Shown here: in pieces, positions 47,356 through 58,594 of the stretch
Layout of the letters: every line of letters begins with the position of its first letter
Numbering within the stretch: position 1 is the first letter of the stretch
Origin: Porphyra umbilicalis
Taxonomy: Eukaryota; Rhodophyta; Bangiophyceae; Bangiales; Bangiaceae
NCBI GenBank assembly: GCA_002049455.2
Contig: KV918960.1
Location: 80,162 to 144,161 of the forward strand
DNA: 64,000 nt
Reading direction: 5' to 3'
Translations under genes and position numbers: made by a program
The notes under the pieces: model-generated
The model's database searches: none
What the model was told of the DNA's origin: nothing
The model's input: the letters and a program-made list of their open reading frames with translations, nothing else

Positions 47356-48245
47356 CACGACCGTCGCCAATGGAAAAAAGCCCGCGCAACAACGTTGTGC
47401 TCGACCCCACCGCGCTGGCAACCTACAGAGGTACACTCCCGCAGTGCGCGCCGCCACTACCACTCCCCGCACCGAGCCGATCTTCAAGAGAACCTCGCGC
47501 GCGCCTCCATCCAAGCGCAGGGATGCGGCCTCGCCACACAACGCTCTACCGACGAGGTGCTGTGTGAGTCGAAGATGCGACTCAGCCAACGAGAGAGCAG
47601 TCGTGACAGGCACCAAGCTGTGCCGCACAGCTCGCACAACGGCCTGAGCAAACAAAAAAGTAGGGGGTTTCTCGTAACCTAGGAGGGTCCTGGTACCAGA
47701 GGGGTCCTGGCGGTGGGACAACACCACTACTGTAGGTAAAATTTACCGGGAGGGGAGCCGCGTAGGTTGTCAGGCATCAGGCAGCTCCTGCTGGCTGGAC
47801 TCACGCCGAACTGAAGGCCCACCAGCACACACACGAGGTCGACCTGGGCCAATCCGACAACTGACCGCTGTGAAAGTCACTGTCTTCCGCTCTTCGCTCC
47901 TGGGCATAGCTGTGCCCGCAGGTATGGTCCCCACGTCAAAGAAACGACGTGGTGTTCGCTCGTCGCCAACAACATGTCCTAGTAGCCTTGCCAGGGTGCA
48001 TCACCGAACCCTGCAGGACACGACCGGCAGCATTCATTCGCCAGCTGTCGCACGAATGCTGCCGGAAGCACGACGCTCCTCCTTGCATCGGAGTTGTGTA
48101 GGGCACCCCCGGGGGTGCCGGGAGCCCCCTGGTGGCGACCATCGCCCCACCGGTGTGGCAAGATCCGGGAGCGTCGATGGAGAGACGTCGTCCCCACGAT
48201 GGGAATGACCTCTCTCCCGCGACATCATGACATTGTACATATCAT
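47356..48245. other. upstream flank of the NLR-like gene
   Basis: No other gene supported. A short GC-rich imperfect palindrome (GGGCACCCCCGGGGGTGCC) lies near 48100. TATA-like or initiator elements could not be assigned. Confidence 0.35.
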
Positions 48246-48412
48246 CTATTGCAGTCTTCCCGATTCTGGCCGATCCGGACAAGAACAACCTACAGTCCGC
48301 ACAACTTCTGATTGGTTGAGAGGTCGTATCCGGTCGGATGGATGGCTGTCGTGCATCTGTTCTGCACAGTTGTTCTTGTCGGGATCGGCCAAGATTGGGG
48401 AGACTGCAATAG
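48246..48412. mobile_element. 167-bp miniature inverted-repeat element
   Basis: Ends form an inverted repeat of about 44 bp (CTATTGCAGTCTTCCCGATT ... AGACTGCAATAG) with a 78-bp loop. No coding sequence. A target duplication is not clear. It would fold into one long hairpin. Confidence 0.75.
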
Positions 48413-48420
48413 GATAGTTG

Positions 48421-49252
48421 GGACTATTTCCCATCGACAACCGATTTGCGATGGCTGCTCGATGGCACCTTTGCGATGGACCTCGATGGGAAGCGATGGG
48501 ACCGTCGATGGAAAACTTCAGCGACCGTTGTGGACATCCAGCGCTGACAACCCGCGTATCTGAGCGGTCAAGAGGGAGTTGGTTATGCTCTCAGTACACG
48601 CCAAGAGAGAGTAAAATACACAAATACTTCTGGCATCCGTCGTCGTCGCGTCGTCAGGTTCGGCGCCACCCGAGTCAACTTCAATCGGTCGCGCTCCCGG
48701 CTGCAGGCTGTACGCGTCGGTGCGGGTGTGGCCTTTCCCAAATGTGTGCGCGTACTGGAGTGCGTCTGAAGGCAATCTATCGGGACAAGCACTGTGCTAA
48801 CGATGGATTTTTCATGCACACGGTGTTCAGCGACCCTTGCATGGTCGACTTCTGAGTTCCACTGCATCAATTAACAGAGCTGTTGTGAGGCACCAAGTCA
48901 GATCCTGTCGGCGTGGACCTTTGCGAAGAAGACGGATGCCATATTGGTCGCGACGACGGTGAGATGGACAACTCCGCAGCCAACTTAATATGTAATTACT
49001 ATGAAACTTCTGATGACACGATGATCCAAAAGAACGGTCCACATGTCTTGTCACGGAGATAGCGATTGTCCAATAGCACCCGAGCGTCTGTGTCCGGCTG
49101 ATTACAACTGGCCCATTGAAAGTTGACCACGTCCCATCGCTTTGTCGACTGCGATGGGACCGTCGATGGTGAAAAAGACGCCCATCGCAGGCCATTTTCC
49201 GGTTTGCGATGCGCAATCGCAGGCTCGATGGTGCCTCGATGGGAAATAGTCC
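48421..49252. mobile_element. 832-bp non-autonomous element with 17-bp inverted ends
   Basis: A perfect inverted repeat, GGACTATTTCCCATCGA at 48421-48437 and its complement at 49236-49252. Subterminal regions on both sides are rich in CGATGG words, with CGATGGGACCGTCGATGG repeated at about 48500 and 49150. Interior ORFs are short and unrecognised. It lies 8 bp from the 48246-48412 element. Confidence 0.65.
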
Positions 49253-49820
49253 AAAGGAGACGATTCCAGTGGAATGATTCCACGCCAGGTCCACGCGAGC
49301 CCACTTTGGCCCCAGACCCGTCTTAGCCTGTCGTTCACGGTGTGGGAGCGCCCCTGTCTGAGAGTGTTTCCGAGGGGGTCTTTCTCGTACCCAGGTACGG
49401 CTGCTTGGATGGGAACCTATCGTCGGTGCGCCAAAAAGTAGAGCCAATGGGAAGGAGAAGGGGAGGTGTAGTGTGCGATTTATTGGTTGGGGGCGCGATT
49501 CTGGTCTGAGACGAGCTTCTGCATCCAGTTTTAGGCGCATCGACAATAAACATCGGACACAAAGGTGCACCTCAGGCGAGATGTCAGCAATCGCATGATA
49601 GTGTTTTCAATCATTGTAACCATTTTCTCTGTGGCGCGCCCCATAAGACTGGTGAAAATGAGCTCGCAGCAGAGAATTGGAACCGGATGCAGTTGCTGTT
49701 GCCGCCCGGAGTCATTCGGGAGCCTCGAATGACCCAGTGCCTTTCAGAGCATGGCCGCAACACGCTGGGACATGAGGTGAGGTTGTCTCCGACCCGATCA
49801 ATCTTCTACGGTTTGTGTGT

Positions 49821-49879
49821 GGGCCACACAAAGGCCACACAGGACCACACAAGGCCACACAGGGCCACACAAAGGCCAC
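49821..49879. repeat. short tandem array of GGCCACACAA-like units
   Basis: Five to six imperfect 9-11 bp copies of GGCCACACAAA/GGACCACACAA. Confidence 0.85.
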
Positions 49880-51974
49880 AGCTGGCGCGGTGTCGCGTCG
49901 CCCCCGACATGATCAGGACGCCAGAAAACAACCGGCCAACCGTGTGAGTTGTGAGCAGGCGAGGGTGATCGCCCCTGACCCAGGAAGGGCCTGACAGTGG
50001 CGGGTGACGCCGGCCGGGGTAGGGCACGGGTCGCACTCAGCGCGCGGCGCCCCACTTGCACGGGCCTCTGGAGATTGCCCGGGGCTGGAGGGACGCGCCT
50101 AGCCGCGGCAGGCCCCTGCCGCGGTAAATCTGGATGTCTACCCGGCCGTGCGCGGCGCGCGCCCTCGCCGTCGCTGCAGCCGTCGGGTCACCTAACGGAG
50201 GGGTGGGGGCGCGACGATGTGTGGCGGCGGCTGGTGCCGCCGGCGCTCGCGGGGACCGAGGTGCGCGTCGGGGGGGGGGGGGGGGGGGAGGGCGGGGCTG
50301 CCCCGCCACGTGCGCGACGTGCTGCGGGTGCTGGATGTGGTGGCTGCTGCTGGGGGCGGGGGGGGGGGGGGCGGGATCTGACGGGGGGGTGGGCGCCGGA
50401 GGAGGGTCGCCGAGGCGTGAATGGAGACCCCCGCGTCGGCGCCCACCCCGTCCAAGGTCAGTCAGCGACACAAACGTAAACTGTACACACAGACACACCG
50501 CTGGTCTACGCACCGCCGCTGTAAAAAGAAGAGCGGGCCGAGTTGCGCTTGAAAATGCATGTCGAGAGATGCGAGCCCGCGACTGGGTACGGCCGTGGAC
50601 ATCATGCGTCGACGACCATCATGTCGAATCCGCGCGGCCGACATGAACGGCTCCTTCCACCGAGAGAACGATCGACGGAGGAAATGCCCTACATCTGTTG
50701 CCTTCCACGGCGGGACACAGACCGTGTATGACGCTCCATGTCCTTGTCCTTTTTCTGCCGATGACCAGCTGCAACTCGGTTGTGCAAAGGACATGGGCCT
50801 GATGGCGCCAAGCCGTGAGAACCCAAAGAAGCGGCAACGCGACTGTCTCGATGAAGTTGCTGTCAGAGTGCGCGCCGGTCTTAATCCCTTGAACGTGACC
50901 GGCACCTCGCTGCACACACGTCCTGCAACCTGTGCGCGTTGCTCGTCGAGACCAGTACCCACATGGACGCCACGATCAAAATTAGGAAGCACTTGTCTCT
51001 CCCAAATGAAGTATCGATAGTTCCGATTTCGTCGCGGCGAAACTCATGACAGAGAGGTCAACCTTTGAGGGTCCATTCGAGAGATGTCGTACGATATCCT
51101 CAATCGCGTGGGCATCTCTGTGGGGCACCACCCACCGACGGGCCAAGCTTGCGAGCTTTCGCTGGTCGCACCGATGCTGTTGGTCGTACCAACCACTAGC
51201 AAGAACTCTCTGGATGTCGGTCGCCAGGGGTGTTGCCGAGGGGGCCTTCTCTCCAGTCAATGTAGGTGCAGTCGCAGAGCAGACACGTGTCGTGACCGAT
51301 GCACATCAGCTGACCCGCTGCAGCGGGTCAAGCAAGCGAATCCTTATTGCTCGCAGCGAGTGGTTGGCGTCAGTGCGCATCGCCAGGTGGGCTTTCTGGA
51401 GCCCAAGGTCGGCTCAGAGAGTACAAAAGGACGCAGTGGAGCGGGTGTCTGTCTGATTCGTCCCCTTACCTGCCAACGTTGCCACCCGCTGTGCACCCCA
51501 CCGCTACCAAACTCATTTCGTCACGCCTGCACCACCTTACTGGCTCGCTTGCCAACTCACCAAGTCGTCACCCTCAAGCAGGTGGGGCCGCACCACCTTG
51601 ACCTCGCCTGCCCTGCAAGAACCGCCCTCCAACTGGGCTTGCTCCAGCCCACTGCGCTGGTGGTGTCATCCCCCATTCCTCGTGTACCAAGAGGCGCGAC
51701 GCAAGACCAGACGTTGCCGCGGGAGGCAAGCAGTCACCCGGAGCTGGGGCGGCAAGCATCATGGGAGCCACTCTAGTCGGAACGCCGCTGGTGAGGACGC
51801 CGCAATCGTCGCCAGGCGCGACGAGGCCGGACGGGTCGACAAACGCGCCGCCAGCGCCCAAAGACACCCAAGAGATCAAAGGCGTGGATGGTCAAGAAGA
51901 GAGATAAACAGCGCGCATAGTTCGTCGCCTGGTGCCGTCGGCACCAGTAGGTGCCCTGGGCGGCGAGTGGCCTG
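49880..51974. other. no supported gene; two long G runs
   Basis: G runs at 50270-50288 (19 G) and 50358-50371 (14 G). ORFs at 50559-51020 (+) and 50462-50992 (-) overlap each other. The plus one has a Cys pair (CARCSSRP) and a basic stretch (NPKKRQRD), but no family could be named. Confidence 0.35.
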
Positions 51975-53200
51975 CTATCCGTGGCGGGCGAGGGGGGGCG
52001 GGGTGGCAAGCCACGACGGGACGGGAGCAGGGGGGCGGGGGGGGGGCTGGGGCGTGACGCCGCGCCGCAGAGGGGAGGTGCGCGCCGCGGGTGCTGGTGC
52101 GGGGAGGAGGGCCAGGGGACGAAGCACAGCAAAACTGCGCGATGTTCCAAGTGAAAGCGACGCACTATAAAGGGCGCGAAGCGCAACGAAAAGCCTCGGG
52201 AGTACGCTTGGGGTGAGAAGCGCACGAAAGAACACATGACCCACCGCGCGCCGACGTGCCCGCCCCACCCGCCGGCCACGCACTCCCCCCAACCCCCCGC
52301 CGCTCACGTCAGCCGCAGCGACCGCGGGGTGCGAGAGCGCATCGTCTCCCACCCCTTTCCCGCCGCCCCGTCGGCCGGCGTCGCCGCCGCCGGCGTTGCC
52401 GCCGCCGCCGCCACCACCGGCACGGGCATTGCCGCCGCCCGCCGCAGCGGCGTCGCCGCCGCCCGCGGCGGGCGCGCCCGCTGCCGCACCGCGGGCATCC
52501 CCGCCGCAGCGGGCGCCGCCGCCGCCGCCGCCGCCGCCGCCTCCACCTCTGCCACGCCGGCGTCGGGGTCGGGGTCGGCGTCCGCGTCGGCCGCCTCCAC
52601 CGCGCCCGCCTGTGCAGGCGCGGCCGCCGCCGTGGCGGACGCCGCCGCCGCCAGCGTCCCCCCCCTTCAGCGGCGCACCTACGGCGGCCCGTACACGACC
52701 GGTGCCGAGCCGACAAAGTACCGCATGTGGCACGCGGAACGAGCGGCCAGGTCCTGGCGCCAACAGGGGCGCGGGGGGGCGGCGAGGGGATTGAATGCTC
52801 TCCACATTGGCCAAGCGGCGTCTGGGCGCGTGCGGATGCCAAGCCGAGGTCTGCTCCACGGCGCCCGTGGCGCTGCCACCCCGCTCGTCGAGGGAGCGGC
52901 CGCCCACTCCCCCCCCCCCGCTGCTCTCCCAAGCACCGCCACCGTCTCTGCCCCCCTGGGCGTGGTGGGTGCGTCGGCCGCGGCTTTCCCGCGCCACGAC
53001 GGCGGCGGCGGCGGCGGCCGCCGCCGCCGCCGCCGCCGACGGGGCCCACCGCCACGCCGCCGCCGGCGAGCGAGCACCGCGGTGACCGCCACCCACGGCC
53101 GCCCGCACCCGCGCCCGCGCCCGTGCCCGCCGCAGCCACGAGCTGTGGCTGCGGCGCTCACCACCAGACGCGCCGTTGCCGCCGGGCGTCGGCCGCGGGC
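51975..53200. other. very GC-rich low-complexity block with overlapping ORFs on both strands
   Basis: GCC/CGC triplet-like sequence keeps a 428-codon minus frame and plus frames of 337 and 327 codons open at once, giving Gly/Arg-, Ala- and Arg/Pro-rich products. Open frames on both strands are what composition alone gives, so none is called a gene. It abuts the terminal module at 53201. Confidence 0.5.
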
Positions 53201-53307
53201 CCCTACGGGAAACTTTTCCTGCATACCCAGCCACCTTAAAATGCGTTGATCTGACACCCACAGAATAAATATCACCTCGAAGTCGATCCGCCGTATTCCG
53301 GTCGCGG
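53201..53307 (+). repeat. 107-bp terminal module, copy B
   Basis: Starts CCCTACGGGAAACTTTTCCT and ends CCGTATTCCGGTCGCGG. It is an inverted match of 40364-40480. Confidence 0.8.
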
Positions 53308-53450
53308 GTCTACGAACCCCTACTTCCCATGTAAGTCATTTGTATGTTCGTACCCATGTAAGTTTCCTTAGATGCAGCCATGTGAACATGTAAGTCTTCC
53401 ATCTTGGTTTTCCTATACTCTGCCCCCATGTCCCCACCCCCTCCACGTCC

Positions 53451-53765
53451 CATGTCCCTACTCCCCCCATGTCCCTACTCCCCCCATGTCCCTACTCCCC
53501 CCATGTCCCTACTCCCCCCATGTCCCTACTCCCCCCATGTCCCTACTCCCCCCATGTCCCTACTCCCCCCATGTCCCTACTCCCCCCATGTCCCTACTCC
53601 CCCATGTCCCTACTCCCCCCATGTCCCTACTCCCCCCATGTCCCTACTCCCCCATGTCCCTACTCCCCCCATGTCCCTACTCCCCCCATGTCCCTACTCC
53701 CCCATGTCCCTACTCCCCCCATTTCCCTACTCCCCCCATGTCCCTACTCCCCCCACGTCCCTGCC
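53451..53765. repeat. 16-17 bp minisatellite (CATGTCCCTACTCCCCC)
   Basis: About 19 copies of a 17-bp unit, some 16 bp long. Since 17 is not a multiple of three, each frame cycles through the same amino-acid set (MSLLPPCPYSPHVPTPP) and all three stay open. Confidence 0.92.
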
Positions 53766-54154
53766 CCCCCCATGACCCTCCCCCCCATGTCCCTCCCACC
53801 CCCCATGCCCCTTCCCCACCCATGACCAGCGGGCTCCCGTCTGGCGCTCCCCGCGGGGTCCTTTGCGGAACCTTGCGCGGTCGTCGCGGCCGCGCCGTCT
53901 GCAAGCGACGCGAACGCGCCCATTTGTTCCCACGAGCGTGGCCGCCCGTTGCGGTTTCCGCCTTCTTCTCCTTCCCTGTGTGCGCCACACCGCGCGGCGT
54001 GGCGGCTGGCGGGACAGCAAGAGCCCCGGTGGCGTGCGGGAGGACGGGCGCGGGTCGCGGCGCTCCTTGGAGCGTCGCGCACCGGAAGTGTACTTTTCAT
54101 TTATTTAATTTACAAGAAAAAAACATGAAAACAAGCACCACAAAAGGAACCGTT

Positions 54155-54330
54155 GCTTACCTGGCCCAAGATGGTGGGGCTACTCAACGTTGTCGACTGC
54201 ACAGCTGCAGCAACCGGGCGACGGTGGCAGTGGGCGACCGTGGCTTACCTCGCCCGAGATGGTGGGACTACTCAACGTTGTTGACAGGGCAGCCGTACAT
54301 ACTTACCAGGCGATGGTGGCAGTACCATCG
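54155..54330. repeat. two copies of an 88-bp tandem unit
   Basis: GCTTACCTGGCCCAAGATGG at 54155 and GCTTACCTCGCCCGAGATGG at 54243, both continuing through GGGVCTACTCAACGTTGTYG. Confidence 0.8.
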
Positions 54331-54879
54331 CCCGCTGAGTACGGCTTCCCTGTCAACACCCGGCAGTGGGCGATGCCGATGAGGAGAAGGTTGGTGGGTT
54401 GTGCAGGAAAGACCGGGCGGGAGCAAGATGGGCAGCTGGGTGGGTTGGGGTGGGAGGTCATGAGGGGTGGCGGGTCGGGTGCTTGTTGTCGTTTGTTGAT
54501 GCCATCGGACGGCTGCTTTCTCGTCGGTGGCGTGACATCCTTAAATGCGACATCGTTGCCGACGTACCACCGCATTTCAGCCTCGCCAGACGAGGTGCCG
54601 CCCTCTCAGCTCTTGCCGCCCCTCCCTGGTCACACAGCCCGCAGCCGACGGTCCCCCCAGTCCGCTGGCACCCCGCCTCATCCTGATTCCGACGTGCATA
54701 GGGCGCCCCTTCCCGGTGGCTTTCGGTACCCCTCCACACTTGTGCTGCCCCCCCAGCGCCCCCCCTGCGACCAACAACTTTTGCGGTGGCACACGCCGCC
54801 TTTCTGTGGCTGTCCATTCCCCACCACACCCTGCTGCCCCCTCTCTGCCCCCCCTGCCAGCCCTGGTGACTGGGGTGGC

Positions 54880-55170
54880 GGTGCGCCAATTCTCGGCGGC
54901 AGCCTGTGGTCCCCCCTCCTCCCCCCGCTGCCCGCGTGGGCTGCGATGGCGGCGCACAGCAGCCCTGTGGCTGTCAGGCGTGCGCCCCCCCCCACCCCCC
55001 TGCCACCGATGTGATATGTTGTGGTGGTGCGCCCATTCTCGGCCGCAGCCTGTGGTCCCCCCTCCTCCCCCCGCTGCCCGCGTGGGCTGCGATGGCGGCG
55101 CACAGCAGCCCTGTGGTTGTCAGGCGTGCGCCCCCCCCCCACCCCCCTGCTACCGACGTGGTCTGTGGTG
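54880..55170. repeat. 146-bp tandem repeat, about two full copies plus degenerate flanks
   Basis: GTGCGCCMATTCTCGGCSGC begins units at 54881 and 55027. Each carries the same TGCCCGCGTGGGCTGCGATG block. Weaker relatives extend on both sides (54780, 55157). Open ORFs here are composition-driven. Confidence 0.8.
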
Positions 55171-55502
55171 GTGGCACACCGCGTCCCGCTGAGCGGCTGT
55201 TGTGCCCCTGCCCTGTGCTGCCCGCGCAGTCGGGTTTGGCGGCGGGCCGCTTCCCACTGCGCAGTGCACCTCGTTGCTGGATCCACCACGAGCCCGGTTC
55301 TGGCTCAAATTGCTCGTAAACGCTCGTTGAAAACGGGCTCCTGCTCGCACGCTGGGAGTGTTTGCTCGTATCCCGTCCAAAAAACTCGTTGTGGCGTGCT
55401 GGCGACGAGATTAGGGCGTGATTAAGAGCTCTATGAAGTCCGGTCAAGTTCTTACAAGTGCGACTTGATACACTAAACGGGTGCGGTGCTCAGTACCGGA
55501 TC

Positions 55503-55991
55503 TGTGCCGAGTAGGGCAAGAAATACGTACACCCGACTGAGGCGCCCAACGCGGCGCCCGAGTTGTTTGACTTGGAGGAGCTGCCCCCGGCGTCGGCGAG
55601 GGAGCTGCCGCTACACTCGTCGTCGGCGAGGGAGCTGCCGCTACACTCGTCGTCGGACGCCTCGAGGCCGACATCCATCTTCATGGAGCAGCCGGGCACC
55701 AAGCCGAGCGAGATCACGCCGTTTCTGCCGCCCGTCGCTCTTCGCCGGCGACTCTTTGGGGGTGAGGACGAGACCGCCACCGACGTCGCTGGGGGGTGGG
55801 CGGCGGCCGCGCGGGAGGAGCTGACGATGGTGGAGGTGTGCGTAAAGCGATCGCAAACAGCGCAGTTCCGCGAGTGGTGCAACAGTAACTCGGCGGACGC
55901 GACCGACATCCGCCAAGCCGCAGAGCACCTACAAGTTCAGCTTATGGAACTGCTGGCAGATTCGACTTCGGCGGTTGTCCATGTCGTATAG
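55503..55991 (+). CDS. protein fragment of unknown family inside the inverted-repeat element
   Basis: Plus frame KKYVHPTEAPNAAPELFDLE, then a perfect 30-bp duplication giving SARELPLHSSS twice, then EQPGTKPSEITPFLPPVALR and a helical end (REELTMVEVCVKRSQTAQF, AEHLQVQLMELLAD), with a stop near 55991. No ATG opens it; a TAG just precedes, so it would need an upstream exon. No family recognised. It may be a captured host exon or part of a transposon protein. Confidence 0.35.
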
Positions 55992-56121
55992 CGTAAAGCA
56001 TGCACCCCTTCTTTCTTGCACCCTTTGTCCTTTATCGGCTACCCCAACGTCCAACCCCCACCCCCCCCATCCCCCCCACACCGCGCACATGGATCCCTGA
56101 CTAATCTGGCCGAGCGTCCCA

Positions 56122-56142
56122 CCCCCCCCCCCCCCCCCCCCC
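56122..56142. repeat. C21 homopolymer
   Basis: Twenty-one consecutive C on the plus strand, inside the 55259-56921 element. Confidence 0.9.
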
Positions 56143-56944
56143 AGTGCCAAAGGGTCCGCAGCAAGCGTCGAGCGCCTTGTGCGCTGAGGTGGGAGCAGTC
56201 CAGAAGTACACGATACAGCCGTACGGGCGTGCCGCGTGGGTGAGCACCGGGAGAGGTGGCGGGATGGCCCCCGTGGTGGCAAGGGGGAGGTTGCTGGCTG
56301 TGGCAGCAACTGCCACCGCACCAGTGCCGGCGACGTGGGGGGGGGGCGTCGGAACCCGCTTTTTCCGCACGGGATGCACAGTTCTTTGGCAATTGTCACA
56401 GAACTTGGTGGGAAGTGAGTTCACAATACCGAGACCATTCCCTTTCGCCGTTCACGGAGGGACAGTTGCCGCTCCGGTGGCTGGCAATAAATACCGTCAA
56501 GTCGCAGAGAAGGGGGAGCTAAGTGCGAGAACCCGGTACTCGTGCAGCACCTCGACACCCGTGCTCGACTTAATACACGCCCCTCGACAAGGGTGTCCTA
56601 ATGCAAGCGTGCAGAAATCGCAGAAACACCTCGTTGAGAGAACGGGAGAGCTCGCACGCGCTTGTTGAGCATCTGCGTACGTTTGCATACGGGCATTCAC
56701 ACTATGGCCCTGTACACCATAGGAGGCGCTTCCAGAGACGCTTCTGATGCATCCAAAAAGTCGGTGTAAAATGCTCGACTGCAAAAGTATGCAAGTGAAA
56801 ACATGTTTTGCACGAGAAAAACGCTCCACAGAGGCGTTTACGAGGGGTCGTGCAAGTTTTGAACGAGCAATTTGAGTCAGAATCGGGCTCGTGGTGGATC
56901 CAGCAACGAGGTGCACTGCGCTGGTTGTCCATGCTCCACCCCTC

Positions 56945-57685
56945 CGCTGCGCAGTGGGGCTTAGACCGTGTACCTTACGGATCTGCTGATTCCGTGTTGC
57001 AGGCTGTTGCAGGATCTCCACAGTCTGCCAAATGGCTGCAGGTCGGGCCATTTTGTGCTGGCAGCCTGCTGGCTCAACAGATATCTGGCAGATCGGCACG
57101 CATGTTTTCTGCTCTTTCGCTGCTTGTCTGGATCATCCAAATGCTGAGACGATGCTCAGCTCGTGCTGTTCTTCTGCTGTACGCTAGTATAACTCCTAGG
57201 AGGCGCGGATTTATCTCGCTTCCACCAATAGGAAGCCGTTATCGTCATTCTGCAGCAGACTTGATGCTGAAGACATGCGCTGCAAGTGCAGCCCAGTTGC
57301 AGGTTTCCACAGACCCGGCACAGAAAATGTGCGCTGCAGCAGAGGTCCGGCAGCGACTTGCAACATTTTACCAGCAGATTTCCTGCAGGTCAAAAACAAT
57401 AAAGGCTTATCGTGGGCAGAAAAAAACAGGGGATCACGCTGGAACTTTTTGGCACAAGATCCTCGCACCGTCACGGTGCTTTCCATGAAAGAAAAGCACC
57501 GGTCCTCCGTTTTTTTTGCATAAATGCACGACAATGAGCTGCTCCGCAGATCTCTGCTGCAGGAAATCATGCTGCTCGTGGCTCACGCGGCCACTTTTCC
57601 AGACCTGCAAGCAGTCTGCAACACGCCATTGCAGAGGATTCGCAGATCTGTAAGGTACACGGTCTAAGCCCCACTGCGCTGCCCC
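56945..57685. mobile_element. 741-bp Mutator-like non-autonomous element
   Basis: Long inverted ends: GCAGTGGGGCTTAGACCGTG near 56950 and its complement near 57658-57677, with weaker similarity running over 100 bp inward (TGTTGCAG...GTTGCAGG). A perfect 9-bp direct repeat, CCACCCCTC, lies at 56936-56944 and 57686-57694. Long inverted repeats with 9-bp duplications are the mark of Mutator-like elements. The interior is rich in CTGCAG words and has no gene. Confidence 0.6.
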
Positions 57686-57967
57686 CCACCCCTCATGCCA
57701 CAGGTTTTTGATGTCGAGGAATAGTAGTGTGCAGGAGGGGAGGCTACCGTGAGACATTTGCGCAATCGCAGGCCATGGTGTCTTCGCGAACGCGCCCCCA
57801 GTAAGAGGTGTGCTACTTCGAGCTTATGGGGGTCCAAATATTGAAATGATGGTTTTTCAGGTCCGTTGCGCGCCCAAAGCGGCGCACTGTCGTCCCGATT
57901 TGTGTCGGGCAAGGGCCTGCAGGGTGTCCCTGCCGTGTTTCACAGGGCGGGCGTTCCGTCATTGGCG

Positions 57968-58220
57968 CGCCGCTCGCGGTGGTGCCGTGGTGCCGGTTCC
58001 CTCCCACCCGTCCCTCCCCATCCCTGTCATCATGCTCCTGGGCGCGGCGCGGCGGTGCCCCCCCCCTGCTGCCCAGCGTCGCGCTCCCCGTCGCGCGGTG
58101 GTTCCTCCCGCGGTTCCCTCCCACCCGTTCCTCCCTGTCCCTGGCGTCCTGCTCTTGGGCGTGGAGCGACGGTGCCCCCCCCCTGCTGCTCCCTGGCGTC
58201 GCGCTCCCCATTGCGGGGTG
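57968..58220. repeat. about two copies of a 120-bp tandem unit
   Basis: GTTCCCTCCCACCCGT(C/T)CCT recurs near 57996 and 58113, and GCGCTCCCC(G/A)T(C/T)GCG near 58081 and 58201. GC-rich; no gene. Confidence 0.75.
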
Positions 58221-58594
58221 GTGCCTCTCACGCTGCCCTTCTCTCCCGCCCGTCTTCCTTTCTGACGTGCAAGTCCCCGTGACGCCGCCGGTATCCTTCC
58301 CCGCTGCTGCCTGACGCGCCGCTCCCGCTGATGTGCGCTGCGCCTGGCGCCGCTCTGCCCATCTCGCTGCACTGGTGTCCAGCGGGTACGGAATGTATGC
58401 TCGTTCCTTGGTTTTGGCTATAAGTCATGGGGCCGTGCGTCAGGTACATTATGTGGGTGGTGTTACGCTGGTTGAGATTGCACGTGGCGTGAAGCACTGA
58501 GGGATGGGGGGTGGGGCCGCGGTGGTGCCGTCGCTATCCCAGCCATGAGAATGGACGTGAGCTGTTTGAACCTGTTTCTGACTGTGCTGTTCCT

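Larger units (their letters stand above)
55259..56921. mobile_element. 1.66-kb element with inverted repeats of about 60 bp
   Basis: Left end GCGCAGTGCACCTCGTTGCT and right end its complement. Similarity continues inward to GCTCAAATTGCTCG, about 58 bp with few mismatches. It encloses an ORF with coding character (55503-55991). Flanking bases give no clear target duplication. The outer GCGCAGTG word recurs in the neighbouring element at 56945, hinting at related families. Confidence 0.6.

Noticed and set aside
49821-49879. telomere-like repeat
   Set aside because: The unit GGCCACACAA has no G-rich telomeric form and only about six copies, interior to the contig.
51975-53261. 428-codon minus ORF and 337/327-codon plus ORFs
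   Set aside because: All are open at once in triplet-like GC repeats and none has a motif; treated as a composition effect.
53451-53765. CRISPR-like array
   Set aside because: Direct 17-bp units without spacers; a plain minisatellite.
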